DNA of 38,104 nt. It comes from RGIG5612 sp963591145. GTDB taxonomy: Bacteria; Bacillota; Clostridia; Lachnospirales; Lachnospiraceae. The stretch spans positions 1 to 38,104 of the forward strand of contig CAVARE010000032.1 in NCBI GenBank assembly GCA_963591145.1, in the 5' to 3' direction. Under the pieces are notes generated by a model. It worked only from the letters and a program-made list of their open reading frames with translations, was not told the DNA's origin and did no database searches. Shown piece after piece: positions 24,965 through 33,436 of the stretch. A program made the translations under genes and the position numbers. Within the stretch, counting starts at the first letter, position 1. Each line of letters opens with the position of its first letter.

Positions 24965-26683
24965 TTACTGAAGCTGTATTACAAATGCATTATTATAGAG
25001 TGGATCCCTGCGTTCATAATCGAAGGCTATGAACGTGATTTTTTCATTTTCAGACGAAATTTTTTCCGCAGAAGCTTCCCATACTTTATATTTAAATGCA
25101 TCAATGTGAAGCTTTCTGTCCAGTTTCATTTCACGGATAATTTCCTTATACGGTATCAGATCCGTGGCAAATGAAGGCCTGCTCTTAAGATTTTCCCTGA
25201 GATACAGATCATACGTCAGAAGCTCTTTATAAAGGGCTTCGTGTGCAGGATCCTTCTCCTGCGCAAATGCCAGAAGCACATTATATCTGTATATTCTGGC
25301 AGGGCTATTTGTAAAATATCCGTTTTCTTCATAGAATCTGGCTAATTGCGAGAACATATCAAATGCCGTGTCAAATGCAGTCTCTAATACCTTGATCGTC
25401 TGGCTGAATTGATGGCTGTTATAGTAGAGCTCTACCATCTCTTCTATCTTCTTAAGCTTAAGAACCTCGTCATATGTGAGCCAATCTGTCTTAAGTACTT
25501 CGTATGGTGTATTACTCTTATACACGATGCCATATCCTTCGGCACTTTCGTGCATCGGCGCGCCCTTAAGAACCTTCAGAAATCCCAATTGAAGCTGTGA
25601 AGGCTCCATGGCATAGACTTCGTTAAAGCTATTCTTAAAGCTCTCGTAATTTTCATACGGAAGACCTGCTATAAGATCTAAATGCTGATGAATATTCTTC
25701 ATATCGTTAACGCGGGATACGACCTGTTTTAATTTGCCCAGATTCATCACGCGGTTAATTGCCTTGATAGTATCAGCATTTACAGACTGCACACCTATCT
25801 CCAGCTGAATAAGACCCGGGCGCATCATAGACATTATATGCAGCTCATCCTCCGTCAAAATATCTCCGGCGATCTCGAAGTGGAAGTTCGTAATGCCATT
25901 GTCATGTTCCTTGATATATGTCAGGATTCCCATGGAATGTGCATGATCAATATTAAATGTCCTGTCTACGAATTTGACCTGTGGAATCTCATGATCCAGG
26001 AAAAATTGTAATTCGTCATACACTTTACAAAGTGATCTGAATCTGACCCTTCTGTCCACGGACGACAGGCAGTAACTGCACGAAAACGGGCATCCCCTGC
26101 TGGTCTCGTAGTAGATTATCTTGTTGTCAAATTCATGAATATTGTCATTATTATAGACAAATGGCACATCGTCCATATCAAGAAGCTCTCGTTCGAGAGT
26201 TGCCACGATCTCATCATTCACTCTGACAGTGATTCCTGCAATGGACTCCAGAGCCTTCGTTCCCATGCCATAGTAAGATATGGCCAGTTCCGCAAATGTT
26301 CCCTCACCCTCTCCTCGCATGACGCCCAGAATATCAGGATTCTCCTTAAGCACCTGAATGGCATCAAATGTAACCTCCGGACCGCCTACCCAGATATCTG
26401 TGTCAGGAAGCACCTTATGCAGGTCTCTTATTATGCTCCTGGTATATTCCCAATTCCATATATAGCACGAAAAAGCCGCAACATCCGGCTTCTTCAAATA
26501 GATATCTGCAAGGATATCCTCCATCTGGTTATTAATCGTATATTCCGCAATCTCAACCTCAGGCCTTAATTCATCCGGCATGCTGTTATATTCCTTAGAA
26601 TTAAGCACATATGTCTGCAGGAGATGAATCGCAAGATTCGAGTGGATGTATTTGGAATTCAAGGCACATAAGAGTATCTTCAT
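24965..26683 (-). CDS. B12-binding radical SAM protein with C-terminal DUF4080
   Basis: 572 residues. The N-terminal ~150 residues are a cobalamin-binding-like Rossmann domain (KILLCALNSKYIHSNLAIHLLQTYV, WVGGPEVTFDA, GEGEGTFAELA). The radical SAM core has the cluster motif C-x3-C-x2-C in TSRGCPFSCSYCLSS, with later LIQLEIGVQSVNADTIKAINR and HLDLIAGLPYENYESF. The C-terminal ~180 residues fit DUF4080. GTG 26686 directly precedes ATG 26683, which has AGGGA eight bases upstream. The reaction is unknown. It stands between a terminator/repeat (copy C) and the Tad promoter, so it may be a separate unit or read through from the aro operon. Confidence 0.88.
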   Translation of the reverse strand: MKILLCALNSKYIHSNLAIHLLQTYVLNSKEYNSMPDELRPEVEIAEYTINNQMEDILADIYLKKPDVAAFSCYIWNWEYTRSIIRDLHKVLPDTDIWVGGPEVTFDAIQVLKENPDILGVMRGEGEGTFAELAISYYGMGTKALESIAGITVRVNDEIVATLERELLDMDDVPFVYNNDNIHEFDNKIIYYETSRGCPFSCSYCLSSVDRRVRFRSLCKVYDELQFFLDHEIPQVKFVDRTFNIDHAHSMGILTYIKEHDNGITNFHFEIAGDILTEDELHIMSMMRPGLIQLEIGVQSVNADTIKAINRVMNLGKLKQVVSRVNDMKNIHQHLDLIAGLPYENYESFKNSFNEVYAMEPSQLQLGFLKVLKGAPMHESAEGYGIVYKSNTPYEVLKTDWLTYDEVLKLKKIEEMVELYYNSHQFSQTIKVLETAFDTAFDMFSQLARFYEENGYFTNSPARIYRYNVLLAFAQEKDPAHEALYKELLTYDLYLRENLKSRPSFATDLIPYKEIIREMKLDRKLHIDAFKYKVWEASAEKISSENEKITFIAFDYERRDPLYNNAFVIQLQ

Positions 26684-26706
26684 CACATTTTCCCTTGGTA
26701 TTATCT

Positions 26707-26824
26707 AAAAAGGCAGCTGCTCTCTCCCGTGAACCTCGGCGTGCAGCCCCTGCTCGAAAACGCCTTCGCTGATTGTTTTCTCGCAGGGTGCTGCGCCGTC
26801 CCGGTGCGGGAGCATCTGCCTTTT
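26707..26824 (+). repeat. palindromic intergenic repeat, copy C, nested in a terminator
   Basis: Core palindrome 26724-26812 with outer arms CTCCCG/CGGGAG, middle GCAGCCCCTGC/GCAGGGTGCTGC, inner GAAAAC/GTTTTC and the conserved CCTTCGCTGATT in the loop. It is enclosed by AAAAGGCAG (26708-26716) and CTGCCTTTT (26816-26824). On the minus strand this ends in CTGCCUUUUU, so the nested structure can serve as the intrinsic terminator of aroQ and the aromatic operon. Confidence 0.85.
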
Positions 26825-26844
26825 ATTTAATGTTACGACATAAT

Positions 26845-27279
26845 CTACGATATAAATCTCTCTTCAAGTGTTTTGATAGCCTCTATATAGCCTTCGAATC
26901 CCATGCCTGTAATGGTTCTGATGCATGCAAGTCTTATATAAGAAATGCTGCGGAAGGCTTCTCGCTCTGATACTTCAGAGATATGGACCTCGACTGTTGG
27001 TATCTGAACTGCCTTGACTGCATCCAGGATTGCTACGCTGGTATGGGTATAGGCACCAGGGTTGATGACAATGCCATCCATTACGTTATAGGCTTCCTGG
27101 ATTTTATCTACCAGGTCGCCCTCATGATTGGACTGGTAAAATGACACCTCAATGCCCTTGCTGTCACAATATTTCCGAATCATGTCTACCAGGTCTGCAT
27201 ATGTATTGGCACCATAGATCTGAGGCTCTCTGATACCGAGCATATTCAGATTCGGACCATTTATAACTAATATCTTCAT
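26845..27279 (-). CDS. aroQ: 3-dehydroquinate dehydratase, type II
   Basis: Cytosolic dehydratase, 3-dehydroquinate to 3-dehydroshikimate, third step of the shikimate pathway. 144 residues, the usual type II size. Hallmarks: INGPNLNMLGIREPQIYG with the catalytic Tyr, YQSNHEGDLVDKI, GIVINPGAYTHTSVAILDAV with catalytic His nearby, and VEVHISEVSEREAFRSIS. ATG with GAGGAAG upstream. Last gene of the aromatic operon, bracketed by repeat copies D and C. Confidence 0.96.
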   Translation of the reverse strand: MKILVINGPNLNMLGIREPQIYGANTYADLVDMIRKYCDSKGIEVSFYQSNHEGDLVDKIQEAYNVMDGIVINPGAYTHTSVAILDAVKAVQIPTVEVHISEVSEREAFRSISYIRLACIRTITGMGFEGYIEAIKTLEERFIS

Positions 27280-27349
27280 ATGAAATCTTCCTCATTAGCT
27301 GTTAAAGCATCTTCAACTTTTTAGAATGAATATAAATTAGCATCACTAC

Positions 27350-27433
27350 GTGCCGTGAACCTCGGCGTGCAGCCCCTGCTCGAAAACGCCTTCGCTGATT
27401 GTTTTCTCGCAGGGAGCTGCGCCGTCCCGGCAC
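27350..27433 (+). repeat. palindromic intergenic repeat, copy D
   Basis: 84-base palindrome between aroE-aroK and aroQ. Outer arms GTGCCG/CGGCAC, middle GCAGCCCCTGC/GCAGGGAGCTGC, inner GAAAAC/GTTTTC, same loop. Nearly identical to copy C. Flanks hold further weak pairing (TAGAAT/ATTCTA and ATTAG/CTAAT). Confidence 0.88.
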
Positions 27434-27467
27434 TAATTCTATTTTTCCCCTTTAATTAATGGAAATT

Positions 27468-28691
27468 TCACGCTCTCATAATTTCAATAATCTTCTCCGC
27501 TGCTGCCTCAATAGAGGTATCATTCTCGATCATGTAGTCTGCGAACCTCTCATACATCGGCTGCCTGATTTCATAAAGGCGGTTCAGGTCATTGCTCTGC
27601 GAGATTGGGCGTCCATCAACAGGAAGCAGTTCAATATCACGCTTGATCCAGAATATGGTTCCATTCTGATGAAGCAGCGGATAATTCTCCAGTCTGGTCA
27701 CGGCGCCGCCGCCGGTTGAGATAATAAGTCCCGAGGCCTTGCCCTTATTTCTTATTATCTCGGTCTCCATCTTCCTAAACTGTTCCTCACCCTGAGTCTT
27801 AATGCAGTCAGCCGGGGATATTTTATATTCTGTCTCGAAGATCTCATCTAATTCCGCAACTTCGTGATTCATCATTTGCCCTAACTTCTCAGCTATTGAT
27901 GATTTGCCGCTTCCAGGCATTCCGATGATTATAACATTACGCATTTCATATGAGAGCTTCCTCTCGATCTCATCAATTCGCTCTGTCGGTATGCTGATAC
28001 TGGCAAATAGCTCGCTGCTCCTTTTGGCCTGAGCCACCAGCATATAAAGGCCCGTATCGCATGCCAGACCCATTTTCTCTGCCTGCAGTACCAGCGCAGT
28101 TCTCTCAGGATTATAAATAATATCTAATACTGCCTCGCAATGCGGGAACAATTTAAGATCCACAGGGCTCATGCCATTATTAGGATACATTCCCACAGGC
28201 GTAGTATTTACTATAATCTGCGCATCCTCATGAAGATACAGATTGTTATAATTATTCTCGCCGCTTCGGCTGATTACAACCACATCGGCCCCGGCATTTT
28301 CAAGCACTGCCTTTACAGATACGCAGGCGCCGCCGTTTCCTAAGATCAAGGTCTTCTTACCCTTAGGATCCACGTTATTTTTCTTCATGAGGCATTCGAA
28401 GCCAAAGGCATCCGTATTGTCGCCATATATGGTGCCGTCTGCGCGTTTAACCAGTGTATTAACGCTGCCTATTGCCCTGGCAATCGATGAGAGCTCATCG
28501 CAAAACGGCACCACCATTTTCTTATATGGAATGGTTACATTAAGTCCGTTCCAATCGCCGTTTCTCACAAAATCCTCAAGATTCTCTCTTGTAACCTCAT
28601 ATAATTTATATTCGTAATCAGCCAGTTCTGCATGAATCTGCGGCGAATAGCTGTGACCTAATTTTTCTCCGAGCAGTCCGCATTTTAACAT
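27468..28691 (-). CDS. fused shikimate dehydrogenase - shikimate kinase
   Basis: 407-residue bifunctional enzyme. Residues 1 to about 245 are shikimate dehydrogenase (AroE): GLLGEKLGHSYSPQIHAEL, LNVTIPYKK with the catalytic Lys, TDAFGFE, LILGNGGACVSVKAVL for NADP binding. Residues about 250-407 are shikimate kinase (AroK): VIIGMPGSGKSSIAEKLGQMM as Walker A, LDEIFETEYKIS, and ISTGGGAVTR. These catalyse consecutive steps, so the fusion is metabolically sensible. ATG follows the pheA stop with no gap. Fusions in this order are uncommon; I am not sure how widespread they are in Clostridia. Confidence 0.94.
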   Translation of the reverse strand: MLKCGLLGEKLGHSYSPQIHAELADYEYKLYEVTRENLEDFVRNGDWNGLNVTIPYKKMVVPFCDELSSIARAIGSVNTLVKRADGTIYGDNTDAFGFECLMKKNNVDPKGKKTLILGNGGACVSVKAVLENAGADVVVISRSGENNYNNLYLHEDAQIIVNTTPVGMYPNNGMSPVDLKLFPHCEAVLDIIYNPERTALVLQAEKMGLACDTGLYMLVAQAKRSSELFASISIPTERIDEIERKLSYEMRNVIIIGMPGSGKSSIAEKLGQMMNHEVAELDEIFETEYKISPADCIKTQGEEQFRKMETEIIRNKGKASGLIISTGGGAVTRLENYPLLHQNGTIFWIKRDIELLPVDGRPISQSNDLNRLYEIRQPMYERFADYMIENDTSIEAAAEKIIEIMRA

Positions 28692-29852
28692 TTATAACAC
28701 CTCGCTGTAACTTCCTAAATAGCTGAAGCTCTCACTGGTTTTACTGAGCTCTCCCAATAATTGAAGCAGTTCCGGCGAATATACCGGGACATCCAGATCA
28801 AAATAGAATCTGAACTCGAAGTCCCGTCCCTGGATAGGACGGCTCTCAAGCTTATTCAGGTTGATTCCTAATACATAGAATTTTGACAGGAATTTGTATA
28901 ATGCTCCCTCTTCGTCAGGAAGTGTAGCCATAAGGCTGGTCTTATTGGCGCCAGGATAGATCTCCAGCTTCTTAGAAATGCAGATAAATCTGGTATAGTT
29001 ATTGGCATTGTTCTGGATAGTATCGCTCAGGCTCTCAAGTCCGTACAGTCTGATGCAGGATCTTGATGAGATGGCAGCAATATCATTCTTATCAGATTCT
29101 GCCACCTTCCTTGCAGCCACCGCCGTATTTTCACATGGAATGATCTTAACACCCTTCAGCGTACTTAAGAACTGCGAGCACTGGGCAATCGCCTGCTCAT
29201 GCGAATAGATTTCCTTGATATCAGATAATTTTGTGCCAGGCTTTACCAGAAGATTATGCTGAATCTTGACTCTTACGCTTCTTACGATGCTGAATTTATG
29301 CTTCTGCATCAGATCATAAACAGCATTTACAGATCCGGCTGTGCTATTCTCGACAGGAACTACTCCGTAGCTGCACAGACCCTGCTCAACAGCTGAGAAT
29401 ACCGCATCAAAATCCTTGAAATATAATATATTGGCATGCTTAAATACCTTATCACAGGCTGTCTGCGAATTGGCGCCTTCCACACCCTGGCAGGCCACAG
29501 ATACATTTGCCGGGAACAGCTCAGGGGTGTTGTCAATGGCATATCTGATTTCCTCTGCCAGTTCGCTTCCCGTGCCATTTAATTTATTCTGATAAGCACG
29601 GCTTATTTCAAATATCGTTGAATAAAGCAGCGCGCCATAGTCCTTAAGTTCCTCAGGAAGCTGCTCTCTTATGGCGATAAGCTTCCTTCTCTCCTGTGCG
29701 GCATCTAAGATGGGCTTGTTATTCGCCTTCTTGTATGCAGCCACAGCCTGCGCCTGCTTCATCCTCTGTATGAATAAATCTACTATCTGATCATCGATGC
29801 GGGTTATGTTGTCGCGTATTGATGATAAGTCTTGACTGCTGCCTTGTTCCAT
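28692..29852 (-). CDS. pheA: bifunctional chorismate mutase - prephenate dehydratase (P-protein)
   Basis: 386 residues, three domains. Residues 1-90: AroQ-class chorismate mutase (IRDNITRIDDQIVDLFIQRM, AQERRKLIAIREQLPE). About 110-290: prephenate dehydratase (VACQGVEGANSQTACDKVF, GVVPVENSTAGSVNAVYDLM, NNYTRFICI with the catalytic T-R-F). About 300-386: ACT domain with GINLNKLESRPIQGRDFEFRFYFD; the ESRP motif is the Phe-sensing loop. It commits chorismate to phenylalanine, the only branch-specific gene in the operon, which fits the Phe-rich leader. ATG with AAGGAG eight bases upstream. Confidence 0.96.
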   Translation of the reverse strand: MEQGSSQDLSSIRDNITRIDDQIVDLFIQRMKQAQAVAAYKKANNKPILDAAQERRKLIAIREQLPEELKDYGALLYSTIFEISRAYQNKLNGTGSELAEEIRYAIDNTPELFPANVSVACQGVEGANSQTACDKVFKHANILYFKDFDAVFSAVEQGLCSYGVVPVENSTAGSVNAVYDLMQKHKFSIVRSVRVKIQHNLLVKPGTKLSDIKEIYSHEQAIAQCSQFLSTLKGVKIIPCENTAVAARKVAESDKNDIAAISSRSCIRLYGLESLSDTIQNNANNYTRFICISKKLEIYPGANKTSLMATLPDEEGALYKFLSKFYVLGINLNKLESRPIQGRDFEFRFYFDLDVPVYSPELLQLLGELSKTSESFSYLGSYSEVL

Positions 29853-29905
29853 TACATTGCTCCTTATATAATTCTAAAAATTCACAGCACTAACCATATA
29901 ATATT

Positions 29906-29941
29906 CCAGCACATTGTAACGTATGTCTGCATTTGTGCTGG
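29906..29941 (-). other. hairpin in the aroC-pheA gap
   Basis: CCAGCACA and TGTGCTGG form a perfect 8-bp stem in the 106-base gap. A second GTGCTG near 29883-29890, followed on the minus strand by UGAAUUUUUAG, could compete for the same arm, giving a possible terminator-like alternative. A 16-codon frame with two Trp codons (29882-29932) overlaps but has no ribosome site. Confidence 0.35.
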
Positions 29942-29958
29942 GTCGTTGTACTAACACG

Positions 29959-31026
29959 TCATCTCTGCGATTTATATTCCAAAAAGGCATCATAGATTGC
30001 CACAGCTGCCGCAGCCTCTATACATGGCACTGCCCGCTGCACGATGCAAGGATCGTGGCGTCCATGAATATTAAGCGCTGACGCTGTCATGGTCTCAAGA
30101 TTAACTGTCTCCTGAGTCTTGCCGATGGACGGCGTCGGCTTAAATGCTGCCCTGAATATGACCGGCATGCCATCCGTGATGCCCCCTAATATGCCTCCGC
30201 AATTATTAGTCCTGGTGCAGACCTTGTCGCCATTTAGGACAAATGCATCATTATTCTCGCTGCCTCTAAGTGCTGCTGCCTCAAATCCGATGCCAAACTC
30301 GATGCCCTTAACGGCCGGAATTCCAAATACTATCTGCGAGATCCTATTTTCCATTCCATCGAACATCGGATCTCCTAAACCAACCGGAAGCCCGGTGACG
30401 ATGCATTCAACGATGCCTCCTACAGAATCCTGATCTTCCTTAGCTGCAATAATGCGCTGTTTCATTTGCTCAGCCGCATCATCCGAGACCACCGGGAATT
30501 TCTTCTTATCAACGGGCTCCGTAAATTCTGCATCATCTGTTATATCGGCAATGGACTTAATCCTCGCCATAATATTGATGCCTTCCTTAGTCAGCAGCTG
30601 CTTGCATATGCCGCCTGCGATACACAATGGCGCTGTAAGTCTGCCTGAAAAATGGCCTCCACCCGCATAATCCTGAGCGCCTTTATATTTGACCTCCGCC
30701 GTATAATCAGCATGTCCCGGCCGCGGATTGATCTTAAGCTCTGAATAGTCCTTCGATCTGGTATTAGTATTATAGATAAGTGCCGTAAGCGGTGTGCCGC
30801 AGGTCATATCTCCTACTATTCCCGAGACGAATTCCGGGAGATCTGCTTCCTTCCTAGGTGTTGAGAATTCATTTTGTCCCGGAGCCCTTCTCGTCAGAAA
30901 CCTCTGAAGCTCGTCCATGTCTATCCTGCTTCCTGCCGGAATCCCCTCCAGTGTCATTCCGATAGCCGGGGAATGAGATTGTCCGAATATTGTTAGTCTA
31001 CATATTCTGCCGTAGCTGCTGCTCAT
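29959..31026 (-). CDS. aroC: chorismate synthase
   Basis: FMN-dependent enzyme, EPSP to chorismate, last shikimate-pathway step. 355 residues. Signatures: GRICRLTIFGQSHSPAIGMTLEGIPAG, RRAPGQNEFSTPRKEAD, RPGHADYTAEVKYKGAQDYAGGGHFSGRLTA, NCGGILGGITDGMPVIFRAAFKPTPSI, and GRHDPCIVQRAVPCIEAAAA. ATG overlaps the aroA stop by 4 bases, so translation is coupled. Confidence 0.97.
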   Translation of the reverse strand: MSSSYGRICRLTIFGQSHSPAIGMTLEGIPAGSRIDMDELQRFLTRRAPGQNEFSTPRKEADLPEFVSGIVGDMTCGTPLTALIYNTNTRSKDYSELKINPRPGHADYTAEVKYKGAQDYAGGGHFSGRLTAPLCIAGGICKQLLTKEGINIMARIKSIADITDDAEFTEPVDKKKFPVVSDDAAEQMKQRIIAAKEDQDSVGGIVECIVTGLPVGLGDPMFDGMENRISQIVFGIPAVKGIEFGIGFEAAALRGSENNDAFVLNGDKVCTRTNNCGGILGGITDGMPVIFRAAFKPTPSIGKTQETVNLETMTASALNIHGRHDPCIVQRAVPCIEAAAAVAIYDAFLEYKSQR

Positions 31027-32288
31027 CTGTCCACCTCCATTGACTCCAGGTCATCCCAAAAGGCAGGGTATGATTTGGATACACATTGCGCATTTATGAC
31101 AGTCACAGGATTCCGGCAAATGCCGGCTGCAACGGCTGCCGCCATGGCGATTCTGTGATCCATATACGAATCCACCGTGCCGCCTGTGAGGTACTCCTGT
31201 CCTTCTATAACCATGCCATCCTCTGTTTCTGCAACCGACGCCCCGATGGCCTTTAGCATTTCCACTGTACTCTTAATCCTGTCTGACTCCTTCATTCTGA
31301 GTCTCTGTGCATGAATTATATGCGTCGTGCCCCTGGCGGCTGCCGCTACAACACTCAGTACCGGGATGAGATCCGGAATCATCGAACCATCGATAGTTAT
31401 CGCATTCAGGCTATCTCTCCGGGCAAATATCTCATCACCCTTTCTTTCTAATCTGGCACCGAATTTCTTAAGTACATCCACGATTCTTCTGTCGCCCTGG
31501 CCTGAAGCCTCCGACAGATTCCGTACCGTGATGCCATTTGCCGACAACGCACCTGCGCACAGGAAGAATGATGCGCTGGAATAATCGCCCTCGACCCTGA
31601 TCTGCGGCTCAGATGAATATGTCTGATTGCCACAGAACTCATAGCCATCCGGCAAGTCCTTCCAAACGATGCCCGACTGCCTCAGCGCATTTTCAGTCAT
31701 GATAACATAATCGCGGGACTCGAGATTGCCTTCGATTACGATCCTGCTGTCACCTGCTACCAATGGCAGTGCAAATAATAATCCCGAGAAATACTGTGAT
31801 GAGATATTTCCTGGAAGCGAGAAGGTTCCAGCCTTAAGCTGTCCCGAGGCATGAAGGAGACTGCCTTCTCTGGTTATGTTCATGCCATGTAACCTTAAGA
31901 CGTCTTCATATTCTCGCATAGGGCGCTCGGGAAGTCTTCCTTCCATAGCAAATGCCGCATCAATTCCCAGGGCTCCTACAATAGGAAGCAAGAATCTCAA
32001 CGTCGAGCCACTCTCCGAGCATGCCAGCATACGTTCTCCTGAGGATACACTTAATGATGCCCTGTCTATCGACTGCACATTAATCACATCTCCATCGGCA
32101 TAAATCTGTGCCCCCATGCCATTAAGACAGTTCATGGTCGCCTCAATATCCTTAGAAATGCCAGGGCAGGTAATAACTGATCTGCTCTCAGCCAATGCCG
32201 CACATATTAATATTCTATGAGCCTGGGATTTAGAAGATGGAGCGCTTACCGCGCCGCTTCTGCTGCCAGGCGTTACTGTCTTATTCAT
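31023..32288 (-). CDS. aroA: 3-phosphoshikimate 1-carboxyvinyltransferase (EPSP synthase)
   Basis: Transfers enolpyruvyl from PEP to shikimate-3-phosphate. 421 residues. Motifs: SAPSSKSQAHRILICAALA, SGSTLRFLLPI (family L-x-N-S-G-T-x-x-R-F variant with E-S-G-S-T), QYFSGLLFALPL, DYSSASFFLCAGAL, RMKESDRIKSTVEML and DHRIAMAAAVAA. The SGST in place of NSGT suggests a class variant. Located 87 bases after aroB, the gap holding a deleted repeat copy. Confidence 0.96.
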   Translation of the reverse strand: MNKTVTPGSRSGAVSAPSSKSQAHRILICAALAESRSVITCPGISKDIEATMNCLNGMGAQIYADGDVINVQSIDRASLSVSSGERMLACSESGSTLRFLLPIVGALGIDAAFAMEGRLPERPMREYEDVLRLHGMNITREGSLLHASGQLKAGTFSLPGNISSQYFSGLLFALPLVAGDSRIVIEGNLESRDYVIMTENALRQSGIVWKDLPDGYEFCGNQTYSSEPQIRVEGDYSSASFFLCAGALSANGITVRNLSEASGQGDRRIVDVLKKFGARLERKGDEIFARRDSLNAITIDGSMIPDLIPVLSVVAAAARGTTHIIHAQRLRMKESDRIKSTVEMLKAIGASVAETEDGMVIEGQEYLTGGTVDSYMDHRIAMAAAVAAGICRNPVTVINAQCVSKSYPAFWDDLESMEVDR

Positions 32289-32331
32289 TCAGATGCTCCG
32301 TTTCGCCGTTTTGCTTTAAACACATTTCAGA

Positions 32332-32358
32332 TTACGCGCCGTGAACCCCGGCACGTAA
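32332..32358 (-). repeat. internally deleted copy of the palindromic repeat (copy E)
   Basis: In the aroB-aroA gap the plus strand keeps the repeat's left end (GCCGTGAACC) joined directly to its right end (CCGGCAC), with the middle missing. The arms TTACGCGCCG/CGGCACGTAA still pair; on the minus (transcribed) strand the single mismatch becomes a G-U pair. Confidence 0.6.
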
Positions 32359-32375
32359 CAGCGGGCTTTATTAAA

Positions 32376-33431
32376 TCAGATCCCTCCAGCTGCCATCCAA
32401 TCCCTCAGCGTCTCCACCGGAATAGTCTTAATCGCGCATTTGCCGATCCTCTGCGGCACGATTATGCGCATGACGCCGGCTGCATTTTTCTTATCTGCTA
32501 GTGCCGCCTGATACATATCTTCAATATTATACTCAATTGATGCAGGCAGGCCATAGTCCTTAAGGACTTTAACGAGTTCATCATATACTCCGCTCTCGCA
32601 GATACCCATCTGCTCCGCGGCCTTCGTGATAACGGCCATGCCCATGGCTACGCCATATCCGTGCTCGACTTCATAGTGGCTCAGCTTCTCCACGCAATGT
32701 CCCAGCGTATGGCCAAAATTAAGGAGCATCCTGTCGCCGCGGTCGAATTCATCCCGCATTACGACGTCTCTCTTCATGGACACGCATGCGGCAATCACTC
32801 CTTCGTACCATTCGCTTACCTGTTTGGCCTTAAGGGCATTGAAAAACTCCGCGTCTCCTATCATGCCATATTTTATAACCTCGGCGCATCCTGCGCGATA
32901 TTCATTTTCTGGCAATGTGGATAATGTATCAATATCGCATATTACAACCGACGGCTGATAGAAGCAGCCCACCTGATTTTTAGCTCCCGAGAGGTTAACT
33001 GCGGTCTTGCCGCCTACTGACGAGTCCACTGCTGCCAGAAGCGATGTAGGAACCTGCACAAATCTGATTCCCCGCTGATAGGTTGCTGCCGCAAATCCTG
33101 TCAGGTCGCCTACTACTCCACCGCCCAGAGCTATAAGTATGTCACTTCTGGTCATATGGCATTTGCATAGAAATTCCAGTAATTCCCCGTAAACTGCCAG
33201 GGATTTGGACTGCTCACCATGGGCCGCCACGAAGGTATTGACGTTCACGGCATTTGCCTCTAACTGCTGCTTTAATCTGTCTCCATACAGCGGATATACG
33301 TTGTCATCCGAAATAATGACAGCATTCTTTACATCGCCCAGCTGCGTTATTATTGCGCCCGCATCATCCAGCAGCCCTGCCCCTATTAACACATCATAAC
33401 TCGTTGAGGCATCTATATGTATCTTCTTCAT
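32376..33431 (-). CDS. aroB: 3-dehydroquinate synthase
   Basis: NAD- and metal-dependent cyclisation of DAHP to 3-dehydroquinate. 351 residues from MKKIHIDAS. Motifs: AVIISDDNVYPLYGDRL, ALGGGVVGDLTGFAAATYQRGIRFVQVPTSLLAAVDSSVGGKTAVNL (NAD and substrate binding), CAEVIKYGMIGD and FGHTLGHCVEKLSHYEVEHGYGVAMGM (metal His). The frame is open upstream to 33524, overlapping aroF, but ATG 33431 has AGGGGTGA six bases before it and lies 5 bases after the aroF stop. Confidence 0.96.
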   Translation of the reverse strand: MKKIHIDASTSYDVLIGAGLLDDAGAIITQLGDVKNAVIISDDNVYPLYGDRLKQQLEANAVNVNTFVAAHGEQSKSLAVYGELLEFLCKCHMTRSDILIALGGGVVGDLTGFAAATYQRGIRFVQVPTSLLAAVDSSVGGKTAVNLSGAKNQVGCFYQPSVVICDIDTLSTLPENEYRAGCAEVIKYGMIGDAEFFNALKAKQVSEWYEGVIAACVSMKRDVVMRDEFDRGDRMLLNFGHTLGHCVEKLSHYEVEHGYGVAMGMAVITKAAEQMGICESGVYDELVKVLKDYGLPASIEYNIEDMYQAALADKKNAAGVMRIIVPQRIGKCAIKTIPVETLRDWMAAGGI

Positions 33432-33436
33432 TTGAC

